Shown in pieces: positions 28,405 through 36,400 of a stretch of DNA of 46,722 nt (positions are counted from its first letter, which is position 1; each line of letters opens with the position of its first letter). The translations under genes were made by a program, and so were the position numbers. Below the pieces are notes generated by a model, which did no database searches, was not told the origin of the DNA, and worked only from the letters and a program-made list of their open reading frames with translations. The stretch lies in the IMG/VR virus record IMGVR_UViG_3300025097_000012, positions 1-46,722 of that record. One strand, written 5' to 3'. Source of the DNA: a virus.

Positions 28405-28628
28405 TCCATCCCCACCCATTCAAAATAAGATCCTAGCCATTCCCCCGTGTGCCCAGCGGTATATATAACGGTAATCACTTCGGTGCCATCGTATAAATCC
28501 TTATCTTCATGTTCACGAATCGACACAACACGGACTGCATCCAAAATATCGACGGGGTGTCCCTTTTTTATAAAGTGGTGTGCGCGTCCCGGGTCCATTA
28601 TTACCCAATCTCCAACTTTAAATCTCAT
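28401..28628 (-). CDS. MRFKVGDWV-type SH3/KOW-like protein (75 aa)
   Basis: ATG at 28628 opens M-R-F-K-V-G-D-W-V-I; V-R-V-V-S-I-R-E and V-I-T-V-I-Y-T-A-G strands; ends F-E-W-V-G-M-E. It starts about 90 nt below the tRNA-Ile gene and may be part of the tRNA transcript. Confidence 0.7.
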   Translation of the reverse strand: MRFKVGDWVIMDPGRAHHFIKKGHPVDILDAVRVVSIREHEDKDLYDGTEVITVIYTAGHTGEWLGSYFEWVGME

Positions 28629-28720
28629 TATCACTCCGTAATTCGTGGTGGTCGCGGGTTCTTTGCGGGTGCGGAAGGAAAAATTTACCGCGAAGTTTTG
28701 TCGTCCAATCCTCGCTAAAA

Positions 28721-28796
28721 TGGTGGGCCCGGTGGGAATCGAACCCACGACCAATCGCATATAAGACGACTGCTCTAACCACTGAGCTACGGGCCA
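28721..28796 (-). tRNA. tRNA-Ile (anticodon UAU)
   Basis: Full cloverleaf with encoded CCA: D stem GCTC/GAGC, anticodon loop CTTATAT (anticodon TAT), T arm GTGGG-TTCGATT-CCCAC. Acceptor pairs 2-71 to 7-66 are good, but position 1 (U) faces C72, an odd mismatch. It reads AUA. Confidence 0.9.
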
Positions 28797-28805
28797 TTAA
28801 CATTT

Positions 28806-28886
28806 CTAATCCGTAACCAATGAGTAGATGGCAATTGCCACAAGCACAAAAGCAATACCGGCTGCAATAGCATCAAAAAATCCCAT
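28806..28886 (-). CDS. Tiny membrane protein between tRNA genes (26 aa)
   Basis: ATG 28886 with GGGAG ideally placed. MGFFDAIAAGIAFVLVAIAI is a hydrophobic helix, then Y-S-L-V-T-D. The strong Shine-Dalgarno supports a real gene although it is very short. Confidence 0.55.
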   Translation of the reverse strand: MGFFDAIAAGIAFVLVAIAIYSLVTD

Positions 28887-28908
28887 TTGTTTTCTCCCTT
28901 ATTTTAAA

Positions 28909-28984
28909 TGGCTCCCCCTGCTGGACTTGAACCAGCGACACTCTGGTTAACAGCCAGATGCTCTGCCAACTGAGCTAAGGGGGA
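28909..28984 (-). tRNA. tRNA-Asn (anticodon GUU)
   Basis: Acceptor TCCCCCT/AGGGGGA, anticodon loop CTGTTAA with stem TCTGG/CCAGA, T arm GCTGG-TTCAAGT-CCAGC, encoded CCA. Confidence 0.95.
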
Positions 28985-28991
28985 ACAGGTA

Positions 28992-29068
28992 TGGCACTCC
29001 GAGTAGGATTTGAACCTACGCCCCTCGGCTTAGAAGGCCGATGCTCTATCCAACTGAGCTATCGGAGC
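28992..29068 (-). tRNA. tRNA-Arg (anticodon UCU)
   Basis: Acceptor GCTCCGA/TCGGAGT, anticodon loop CTTCTAA with stem TCGGC/GCCGA, T arm GTAGG-TTCAAAT-CCTAC, encoded CCA. It reads AGA, rare in many GC-rich hosts. Confidence 0.95.
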
Positions 29069-29134
29069 ATATAGATATATTACCACAAACCAATCCCCCC
29101 GTCAAGAGGAACTGGCGCGCCAAATTCTTTTTCT

Positions 29135-29317
29135 TTATGTGGGCTCAATAAGATAAAGCGGACATTCTACAACTTTGCCCTCGTAATGATTACGCTTCCT
29201 GGGAATGCCTACCGAGCCTTCGGGTGTCTCAACCACACAAATTTCATCTTCGCATCGATCGATAACACACTCTGGAACTTTCGGCTGCTCCACAGCCAAC
29301 AATAGTAGTAAAATCAT
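29135..29317 (-). CDS. Small exported Cys-rich protein (60 aa)
   Basis: AAGGAG upstream of ATG 29317. A short hydrophobic start (MILLLLLAVEQ) reads as a signal segment. Four Cys (17, 22, 27, 52) in the mature part could form disulphides: E-C-V-I-D-R-C-E-D-E-I-C. Probably acts outside the cytoplasm. Not recognised. It lies between tRNA-Arg and tRNA-Lys. Confidence 0.55.
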   Translation of the reverse strand: MILLLLLAVEQPKVPECVIDRCEDEICVVETPEGSVGIPRKRNHYEGKVVECPLYLIEPT

Positions 29318-29339
29318 TCTTCGTTCTCCTTAAATAAAA

Positions 29340-29415
29340 TGGTGGGGGATGTGGGATTCGAACCCACGACCGGCGGATTAAAAGTCCGCTGCTCTGCCAA
29401 CTAAGCTAATCCCCC
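29340..29415 (-). tRNA. tRNA-Lys (anticodon UUU)
   Basis: Acceptor GGGGGAT/ATCCCCC, anticodon loop CTTTTAA with stem GCGGA/TCCGC, T arm GTGGG-TTCGAAT-CCCAC, encoded CCA. Confidence 0.95.
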
Positions 29416-29525
29416 TTAATAAAAATTGCCCCTCCAGCACCAAACTCGCTAACTCTCATTGAGTTTAATCGGTGGCATGCGAACAAAGGCGAACGTCACT
29501 TCGCCGCTGAACAAGGGGCTGACAA

Positions 29526-29613
29526 TGGTAGCTCCGATGGGACTCGAACCCATAAGCCCAAATCGGGCGTCAGATTTTAAGTCTGATGTGTATGCCAATT
29601 CCACCACGGAGCC
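29526..29613 (-). tRNA. tRNA-Leu (anticodon UAA)
   Basis: Acceptor GGCTCCG/CGGAGCT, anticodon loop CTTAAAA (TAA) with stem TCAGA/TCTGA, long class II variable arm CGCCCGATTTGGGCT, T arm ATGGG-TTCGAGT-CCCAT, encoded CCA. First tRNA below the promoter. Confidence 0.95.
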
Positions 29614-29633
29614 GTGTCCTTGATTACTCTAAT

Positions 29634-29688
29634 AATATACCATTCCACGTCGCAGAAGTCAACACCTTTTGTGTTAAGAAAATGTCAA
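29634..29688 (-). promoter_or_regulatory. Triple-box promoter module of the tRNA operon
   Basis: TTGACA (29683-29688), TTAACA (29672-29677), TTGACT (29657-29662), 17 bp, TATATT (29634-29639). Spacing 11 and 15. The -10 ends 20 bp before tRNA-Leu. Upstream stop TGA in box 1. Confidence 0.85.
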
Positions 29689-29939
29689 GAAAAGTGAGAC
29701 ACTCTCAGTACCTCAACTTCCCACGTAGTAAAGAACCGACGCCTACCATCTATACAAAGAACTTCATAAACCGTCTCGCGATCAAAAAAGATAAACCGAT
29801 CATCACGAACGGAAAGGATGATGCCAATAAAAAAAGGCTTTTTTACAAGCTGCGCAGCCATACCCGGATAATAAAGATACTCATAGTCGTATTTGCACAC
29901 GACGAGATCCCCTATTTTATATTTGTTTGGGTCGGCCAC
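29685..29939 (-). CDS. KIGDLV-type SH3/KOW-like protein (84 aa)
   Basis: GTG start. Y-K-I-G-D-L-V-V-C-K-Y, F-I-G-I-I-L-S-V and Y-E-V-L-C-I-D-G-R-R strands; ends V-E-V-L-R-V-S-H-F-S with TCT TGA in the tRNA promoter. Family member. Confidence 0.7.
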   Translation of the reverse strand: MADPNKYKIGDLVVCKYDYEYLYYPGMAAQLVKKPFFIGIILSVRDDRFIFFDRETVYEVLCIDGRRRFFTTWEVEVLRVSHFS

Positions 29940-30016
29940 ACAATAAGTATGCGTTCAACTATACTTTCTTACCCATTCTGTTTTGGGTACCATACCGGCG
30001 CTAAAAAATGCCATAC

Positions 30017-30253
30017 TCAAACTCCATTTAAGATTTCGAACTCATCATGTATCATATGTAACAATACCCACCTCCCGTCGCGCACACAGACTACAGCTAC
30101 CGAACGCGGATCCGCCTGGGAAACCTCCACAACTACCCCATACATATATATGGGCTCGTAGGGGTGAACGCCATCAGAATGAGGACTGGCCGCAAAGTAG
30201 GCGTAGTCTACAACCCATCTTACCAAAACCCCTCGTTTTATCTTGTCAACCAC
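30017..30253 (-). CDS. SH3/KOW-like protein (78 aa)
   Basis: GTG at 30253 lies about 33 nt below a consensus -10 and opens V-V-D-K-I-K-R-G-V-L-V-R-W-V-V; then M-Y-G-V-V-V-E-V-S and V-A-V-V-C-V-R-D-G-R-W strands; ends F-E-I-L-N. K-R-G-V-L-V replaces K-V-G-D-L-V. Confidence 0.65.
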   Translation of the reverse strand: MVDKIKRGVLVRWVVDYAYFAASPHSDGVHPYEPIYMYGVVVEVSQADPRSVAVVCVRDGRWVLLHMIHDEFEILNGV

Positions 30254-30285
30254 ACAGTAATTATGGCCAACTCTGCTTGATCCCA

Positions 30286-30314
30286 ATTATATCGCAAGCA
30301 GAGTAGCCTGTCAA
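30286..30314 (-). promoter_or_regulatory. Perfect-consensus sigma-70 promoter (single box)
   Basis: TTGACA (30309-30314), 17 bp, TATAAT (30286-30291), with no extra boxes. The upstream gene stops with TAG just before it. Confidence 0.9.
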
Positions 30315-30317
30315 GCG

Positions 30318-30581
30318 CTATTCTTTTAATTTAGTCTTCACAACTTTGGCCACACGTCCGCCGCCACGGTATTTAATCCATACATCGACCTTGCCTTTCA
30401 GCGTATTTCGCAAATTAACGAGAGTGGGCTCGGACTTAGCGCCCTCTAAATCAAGAACGACAGAGCGATAGCCCGAATTTGCTATCTTGAGAGCATCACG
30501 ATGTACGGCTCTAATAGAGGAGTAGGCACCATAAAAATTATCTTGACCGTCAAACAAACAATAAATATAAATTTTAGTCAT
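30318..30581 (-). CDS. Protein of unknown function (87 aa)
   Basis: MTKIYIYCLFDGQDNFYGAYSSIRAVHRDALKIANSG is a strand and helix, then V-V-L-D-L-E-G and a basic C terminus (KYRGGGRVAKVVKTKLKE). A small alpha/beta protein, perhaps GIY-YIG-like in its start, but the motif is not present. Overlaps the upstream gene by 8 nt. Confidence 0.55.
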   Translation of the reverse strand: MTKIYIYCLFDGQDNFYGAYSSIRAVHRDALKIANSGYRSVVLDLEGAKSEPTLVNLRNTLKGKVDVWIKYRGGGRVAKVVKTKLKE

Positions 30582-30849
30582 ATCGGCTGCCGGTCAACGA
30601 CTGAGGCGCGTCAAGCATCTCTGCAGTTAAGAAGATTATGTTTTCATAAAAGGAAATTTCTTGCTGTTTGACGGCAAGTTCTCGCGAATCGCATGTCGTT
30701 AGTGCCGCTTCATATGCCTCTTCCAATTTTAAAAGTCGTTCCAACGTCGCACCAAAACAATGAAAATAATAAATGCCCAGCGCAAAATCTTCCATCTTTT
30801 GTTGAGCTTCTCCAAAAGGACCACTTGTAAAAAAACTATTTTTACTCAT
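30574..30849 (-). CDS. Helical protein of unknown function (91 aa)
   Basis: ATG at 30849 (ATGA overlap). MSKNSFFTSGPFGEAQQ, then long helices (30-85) with L-E-R-L-L-K-L-E-E-A-Y-E-A-A-L-T. Probably a coiled-coil dimer. Not recognised. Confidence 0.55.
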   Translation of the reverse strand: MSKNSFFTSGPFGEAQQKMEDFALGIYYFHCFGATLERLLKLEEAYEAALTTCDSRELAVKQQEISFYENIIFLTAEMLDAPQSLTGSRYD

Positions 30850-31082
30850 TTCTTGCACCCTCCACAACCCCCTTTGACTCGACTGATGCGCTCTTTTCGA
30901 TCCAGCTTAATCTTGCGAAAATTCTCAATGTTATCTTCGATCAACCGACCATTTGCCAGGGCTTTGATTTTTCCTTCCTGCGGCTTAAATGCTCCGCACA
31001 ACACAATTTGTTGAGTAGGATTGTGTAGTAAATATTCGCCAGGGACTACCGTACACTTCGCGCCAATATCTTCAAACTGCAT
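30846..31082 (-). CDS. Small protein with Cys-rich end (78 aa)
   Basis: MQFEDIGAKCTVVPGEYLLHNP, beta strands I-V-L-C-G-A-F, helix with D-N-I-E-N-F-R-K-I-K, and the C terminus V-K-G-G-C-G-G-C-K-K, a possible metal site. Not recognised. It follows the nucleotidyltransferase gene without a gap. Confidence 0.55.
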   Translation of the reverse strand: MQFEDIGAKCTVVPGEYLLHNPTQQIVLCGAFKPQEGKIKALANGRLIEDNIENFRKIKLDRKERISRVKGGCGGCKK

Positions 31083-32015
31083 CTATTCCTCTCTCAATGT
31101 CATTAACTTATCGTAAGCCTCATATTTAAGTTTACTAAGGCGTTCTAAAACTCCATCTCGACGTAAAATCTTAAAAGCAATATTCTCGGCAGAGAACTCA
31201 GCCTCTTCAGACTCCAGTCCCGCCTTCCGCATGTCGCGGATCTTTTCCTTGATTCTCTCAATGCAGCGCAATGCCTGCTTATAATCTTTCCGGTTGTCCA
31301 TCACTTCATTGGCCACACAATCGAGCCTATCTTTGTAATCTTGTGCCTTCTTATCGGCCGTCGCAAAGTCAATATCTCCTCTTTCCCGGGGAGGAAACTT
31401 CAGCCACTCATTCTGCAGCAACGAATATAATCCCGACGAGCGGTGATCTTCATTGGCATCCTCCACGTAGATTTCCACCTCGAAACCATGCACCAGAATG
31501 CGATGTAAGCCGTTCCAGCGCATGCGCGCTTGGTCAAAAAAAGCTTTTACTAGTTCTACGTTCTCGTTAATTTTAGAGAAATCTACGAGGAAATGAAGGT
31601 CTATATCAGAATACTTAGACCAATTATAATTGGCAAGCGAACCGGTCAATCTAATGTCCTCGATATCTAACTCAATGTCCAAACCTTCAACGAAATCATT
31701 TACAATCTCCAATAAACGTTCTCGCACTTCACTGTTTAATTGTTCATCTTGCCAAATATCCGGCTGTAATTCATCATGCGGAATAAAACTCGATTCTTCA
31801 GCTTCTTCCAAAGACGGTCCGGAGATATCATTAAAGCCCTTTCCCTTGAAGGAAACCGAAACGTTCTTAAAGGGGCTTCCCTTTTGAGCGCGCTTTGAAC
31901 CCTTGGTGGACCCTACGCCGTACTCTCCCATGTCGTGCTTAAGACGCTTAGGTTTCACGCGGTTGCGATAAGAGTTTGCTTTCTCCACCAATTCTTGAAA
32001 ATCGCGCCAGCTCAT
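31083..32015 (-). CDS. Nucleotidyltransferase-fold protein (310 aa)
   Basis: Starts MSWRDFQELVEKA, a tag-like segment with L-V-E as a possible prohead cut. Residues 20-70 are basic and Gly/Ser-rich. The NTase core follows: L-T-G-S-L-A (123-128), S-D-I-D-L-H (136-141, the D-x-D metal site) and F-E-V-E-I-Y-V near 178-184 (third carboxylate). The C terminus is helical. Such folds transfer nucleotides to RNA, protein or small molecules; the substrate is unknown. The start tag suggests it may be packaged. Confidence 0.75.
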   Translation of the reverse strand: MSWRDFQELVEKANSYRNRVKPKRLKHDMGEYGVGSTKGSKRAQKGSPFKNVSVSFKGKGFNDISGPSLEEAEESSFIPHDELQPDIWQDEQLNSEVRERLLEIVNDFVEGLDIELDIEDIRLTGSLANYNWSKYSDIDLHFLVDFSKINENVELVKAFFDQARMRWNGLHRILVHGFEVEIYVEDANEDHRSSGLYSLLQNEWLKFPPRERGDIDFATADKKAQDYKDRLDCVANEVMDNRKDYKQALRCIERIKEKIRDMRKAGLESEEAEFSAENIAFKILRRDGVLERLSKLKYEAYDKLMTLREE

Positions 32016-32018
32016 GGT

Positions 32019-32360
32019 CTATTTGTCACCTTTCTCATAAATAGTTTGTTCACCATCTTCAAACGTAATGATAGTATTATTTGTGGGATGGCTCGTAACA
32101 TGAATCTTTACAAAATCATCGTACGCATCAAAAAATGCGATAGAACCTCGGGGAGCCGGCGTCAGCCAATGGATAACAGTGTGCCCGGTGGCAAACGTCG
32201 CGCCCTCGATTACCACACCGTCGCCAGAAATGCCAGTTTCGTCATTCTGCCGGCAAACCGTAAACGCCCTAATTCCCTCGGGGGCCCGGTTGCTCGGTTT
32301 TTTTGGCTTCAAATCTTCCGGCTCTGTCGAGGTGAGTGTATGTTCAACCTCTTCGCTCAT
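32019..32360 (-). CDS. Protein of unknown function (113 aa)
   Basis: Acidic, Pro-rich N-terminal 25 residues, then beta strands: I-R-A-F-T-V-C-R, D-G-V-V-I-E-G-A-T-F, V-I-H-W-L, and F-V-K-I-H-V-T-S-H-P. It may be a small beta-sandwich or barrel of the kind found as virion decoration. The CTATTTAT element in its last codons precedes the NTase gene. Confidence 0.55.
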   Translation of the reverse strand: MSEEVEHTLTSTEPEDLKPKKPSNRAPEGIRAFTVCRQNDETGISGDGVVIEGATFATGHTVIHWLTPAPRGSIAFFDAYDDFVKIHVTSHPTNNTIITFEDGEQTIYEKGDK

Positions 32361-32605
32361 CAGGCATCTCCTTTAGGCTTAATATCCAACAAAGAATCCA
32401 AACAAATTTCCCTAACCGCTTCATATGCTGCGCGGTCGGCCTCGTATTCATCGGGGCACCCTTCGCGCAGTTCCACATCATTCTCATAACGCTCTTTTAA
32501 ATCGGAAACGGTCTCTTTCATTTCATTTAAACGTTCTTGCAGCGTTTTAAATTGTTTAAGCATCTCGCCATAACAATTGCCTTTTCCTTTATTATTATTT
32601 TTCAT
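32360..32605 (-). CDS. Coiled-coil protein (81 aa)
   Basis: MKNNNKGKGNCYGEMLKQFKTLQERLNEMKETVSDLKERYEND: a basic start and a heptad-patterned helix (14-45), then an acidic helix. Overlaps the next gene by 1 nt (stop/ATG). Likely a small structural or assembly protein. Confidence 0.6.
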   Translation of the reverse strand: MKNNNKGKGNCYGEMLKQFKTLQERLNEMKETVSDLKERYENDVELREGCPDEYEADRAAYEAVREICLDSLLDIKPKGDA

Positions 32606-32637
32606 TCCAGTCTCCTATCTTGAAAGTATATATCAAA

Positions 32638-33402
32638 TTATTTTGACAGTGTAGTCCAATCTATCTTAAAAGCCGGCACTACAATCACTATATCCTCTAA
32701 AACATCAATACCGTATTCCGTACGCCCAATATCGATGGCAAGAATATAACCAATAAAATCCCCCTGCGCAGTAAAAACCCCGGATCCCGAAGCGCCACCC
32801 CATGCAAATGAGTTAATGTAAATATAATCACCGTCAGCATAGCCAATTATTCTGCCGTCCAAAGTCAGCGGACCTGTGCTATTGGGATATCCGGTATAAA
32901 AAACTTTTGTTTGAGTTGAAAGGGATTCTTTCCACTCGGATGGCCGAGGCGTTGCCTTGGGCAAGTGAATCGGCGTAAGTGATGGAATCTCTTCAACTTC
33001 TATGATGGCATAATCAACTATCGGGTCTGTTGTGACCATGCGCGTGCAAGGCGCAAATCCCTCTTCTTCAGACCAAATGCGTGTAAGCTCGCAATCACCA
33101 ACCAACCCATGATTAACGGTAAGAACGTAATAGCTCCCCTTTGAAACAAAATAAGTGCCCGTTGAGCTAGCAACGCGACCCTCATCCGACATCGATAAAA
33201 TACGCACGCTGCTCCGACGAGAACTCTTCAAAGTTTCTTGTTCCTCTTTGGAGAGAACCGCAGAAACATTATCTAATGCGCTAATTTCCTTGACTGATGG
33301 AAATTGTAAAGACTTAAAAACACTCACGAAAACAAGCATCACCAACGAAAAACCCACAGCTGAAATTCCCAAGATTTTCAGTATTTTTTTGAGTATTTTC
33401 AT
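32638..33402 (-). CDS. Membrane-anchored trypsin-like serine protease (254 aa)
   Basis: Residues 10-30 form a membrane anchor after a basic start (MKILKKILKIL). The protease domain has H98 (T-V-N-H), D130 (I-V-D-Y-A) and S205 (G-G-A-S-G-S-G), a full trypsin-type triad. No PDZ domain. It differs clearly from the secreted one at 7.8 kb. It would act at the outer face of the inner membrane. It is unusual for a phage to carry two. Confidence 0.85.
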   Translation of the reverse strand: MKILKKILKILGISAVGFSLVMLVFVSVFKSLQFPSVKEISALDNVSAVLSKEEQETLKSSRRSSVRILSMSDEGRVASSTGTYFVSKGSYYVLTVNHGLVGDCELTRIWSEEEGFAPCTRMVTTDPIVDYAIIEVEEIPSLTPIHLPKATPRPSEWKESLSTQTKVFYTGYPNSTGPLTLDGRIIGYADGDYIYINSFAWGGASGSGVFTAQGDFIGYILAIDIGRTEYGIDVLEDIVIVVPAFKIDWTTLSK

Positions 33403-33410
33403 TACATTCC

Positions 33411-36400
33411 TTACACTTGTCTCTGATAACTAAAGAAAACTGGCAACTCTTCTTGTCCTGCCTCTTTGGCAAACCAAATTAAATCTTCGTTTCCTGTGAT
33501 CTTAACTCTCCCGTTCTGTCCCAACGCCACATAAACCGGCAATTGGGGTCCGCTTTTAATAAAATGTTTATACCTTCCTTCGAAATCCGTCGTTGTTCCT
33601 CTATAGTATCTAGAGCAGTATTCCCATAAATCACTTACTGGCATCATAACATGATATTGCATTTGATTAGTGTTCATGGGCGTATCATATATTTGAACCC
33701 CTCCCTCGACCCAATCTTCCAATACACTTTGAAGTCCCACAGCCGGCGTCGGCATCGTGGGAAGGTATCGATCAGCCGGAGGCGCAACGTACCCTAAGCC
33801 GCCCCATTCGCGTAAAGGTGAATCAGCTAACTCGGGTAATCCACGATCCCTGACGGTTACTCCTGTCACCTCTCTCTCAATGGCTGGCACCAAAACAGCA
33901 TCGCGATAGGTGTCGCGGGCCTGTTGCCCATACAATTCGAATTTGACCTGATAAACTCTATAAACTACATCGGCAGACAGGCGGCGCTCTAAATCAACTC
34001 TATGACTCACGGTAGTAACTTCCTCAATACCGCGAATCTGATTTTCGATCTGGCTATCGTAACCGGCAACTTTAAGATCTACCACGCACCCTATCGCAAC
34101 CTTATAAAGACGGAGGTCAATCGGATCGCGCTCAGTCAGCATTCTATCAATTCTATCAATCTGCTCTTCCAGACTCTCGTTAACGCTGCCTCTAATAATA
34201 CGAATAAACTCCTCTCTGTCGCCGCGCACCAACGCATCCATGGCGTTAGAGCGTTCTTCATCGCTCAAGCCCTCAAGTGTGTTGCGTGCCGCCACAGATT
34301 CGCTACCATGTATTCCCAACTTATTTTGTATTAGCGCGAGTGCTGAAGGTCCGGGCTTCCAGTCTCCGCGCCACGTATACTCTCGGGCATTTGGCACCTG
34401 CCACTCGCCCATCCTAGCGCGGACCATAGCCTCCCAGTCATGAGGAGTGAGATCGATGGGATTCCAAATTCCATCGGGACGTAGGCTGCCAATCGACAGG
34501 GGACGAAGAAAGTTATCAACGGCTGCGTATTTTTCAAACCTGCTAAACTCGTCCCAATTCTCCTGAACAAACGTCACAACAAACATAGCCTGCTCGGCCG
34601 GGTCATCGGCTACGGCAAGGCCGGTCCTCCGCGCGCGGGCAACGTCGGCGAACTTCAACGAAAGTCTACGAGCCAGTTCATTCATGTAAGTGCCATCGAG
34701 GGTTTTGCGTTCTTTCTCTTTTGTCTCTTCAAGTTTATTCTGGACAAAGGCTTCGTATGTGTCCGAAACCGCCCGAATGACCTGTTCGGGATACCGATCA
34801 ATAAACTGCATGAACTTAAGAGCGCCTTCGATCTCTTCTCTAGAGGTCTTAGACTCGATAATGACTTTCATCTTAAAGAAAACTAGCCCGGGCAGCCCGG
34901 CCTCGGTGATGTGCCTGGGATCCATCCCAAGTCTAACTTGTGCTGTTCCAAAATCGACCCCCTCGTAAGTGGGGCGATTATACTTCTCTCCAAAATCGAA
35001 CTCTAACTGAGCCTCGGCATACCCATTGGCTGCGTCTTCTAGGGGCTTCAGTTTTTCGGACAACATGTTCATAAAAGGCACGCCGGGCCTCACCTCTTTG
35101 CCGCCGTAGCTCGTGCCGGCAACAAGCTCGCCGGCGCTTCCGAATACAAGGCGCAGAGCCTCTATAGTAGTGCCAAGTATACCAGGAAGATAACCCAACT
35201 TAGTCTGCGTACTGGGAGTTATGCCGGGCCTCAAAGGTTTAAAGTTGAACCAAATTTCCCCGTCGGCATCGAGATCGCCGTCAATGTCAAAACCCAGTAC
35301 CTCCCAATTCTTCAGTTCGTCGCTCTGTTCTCTTATGTCATCAATCAATCGATCAAAGTCATTAAATGCAATGTACTCTTCCTTCGCCAAGGTGCGTCTG
35401 ATCGACTCATATTTCTCATCGTAGTTGCCGTCTATGTCTACTAACAGTGAGTCCGCCCAGTAATCAAAGTCCTGTGCGTCGGCCCCGTCGAAATTGAACC
35501 TAAACGTGACTTGGAGCGCGACCCCCTGGATCCAGGGGAGCGTCGTGGTGCTCACTTCCCAGTCGGTCTCTTCGGCGGTGTCATCGGAACCCAAAGCTGA
35601 ATCCAACGTGTCCGTAAAGTTGCGTTGCTGGGTCCAGTCACCGCCCCACGCGTGGGGAATGATACTATAGCCGCGCTCTTCTTCGGGCCAATCGTAGCCT
35701 CCAGGTACCCCTGGCAACTTAGGCCCAAGTTGGTAGTCTCCCTTCCATCCAATCGCAAAACTGAATTCTACGGAGGCGCCTCCGGTAACATACGGCTCGC
35801 CGAAGGCATCGTCACCCCCTACTTCCGCATGAAAGCTCATATGGTCAGAGCGGTTGTTTGCTGAATTTAAAACTTCTTCGAGTTCTGTCTCCATCTCCTG
35901 CCAAGCGTTATTACTTTCTTCATCATGAATATGTGTGACGTTGCCACTGTACGTGGTAATTTCCGTCCCAGACATAGAAAAGAACGCGTTAAGTAAAGAC
36001 CCATCGTTAGTATCGCCATAGGAACCCCCATAGCGCTCAAGATAGCTTTGGCGCGGAAGCTCTAAATGTGAAGGATCGGACTCATCAATAAATATTTCCT
36101 TTTGTTGTTCCCATGTCCACTCTCGCACTGCGGTTCTGAACCTATCAATGGGCTTTCCATAAAGTCGCGCCTCTGGCACCGCAATCCAATCGCCACTAGC
36201 TGTATCGTGAAACTTACGAAGACGCAAACGAGTGGAAGCGCTGATACCGGGAATATCCCGATCCCTATCTCGGAAAATCTCTTGCTTATCGAAATCCCCA
36301 ATGGGCCGCGGCGCTGGGATTTCATCTTCTTCGGGCCAAGGTTTATTATCAAGTTTAGCCCGAATGGCATCACGCGCCATGTCAGTAGTAATTAAATCCA

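Noticed and set aside
29416-29525. Sixth tRNA gene between Lys and Leu tRNAs
   Set aside because: No acceptor stem pairing or anticodon arm can be drawn; only a short spacer with no convincing ORF.
15693-29688. Repeated TTGACA boxes as CRISPR or att sites
   Set aside because: Repeats are too short, have constant spacing and always precede a -10, which fits promoters.
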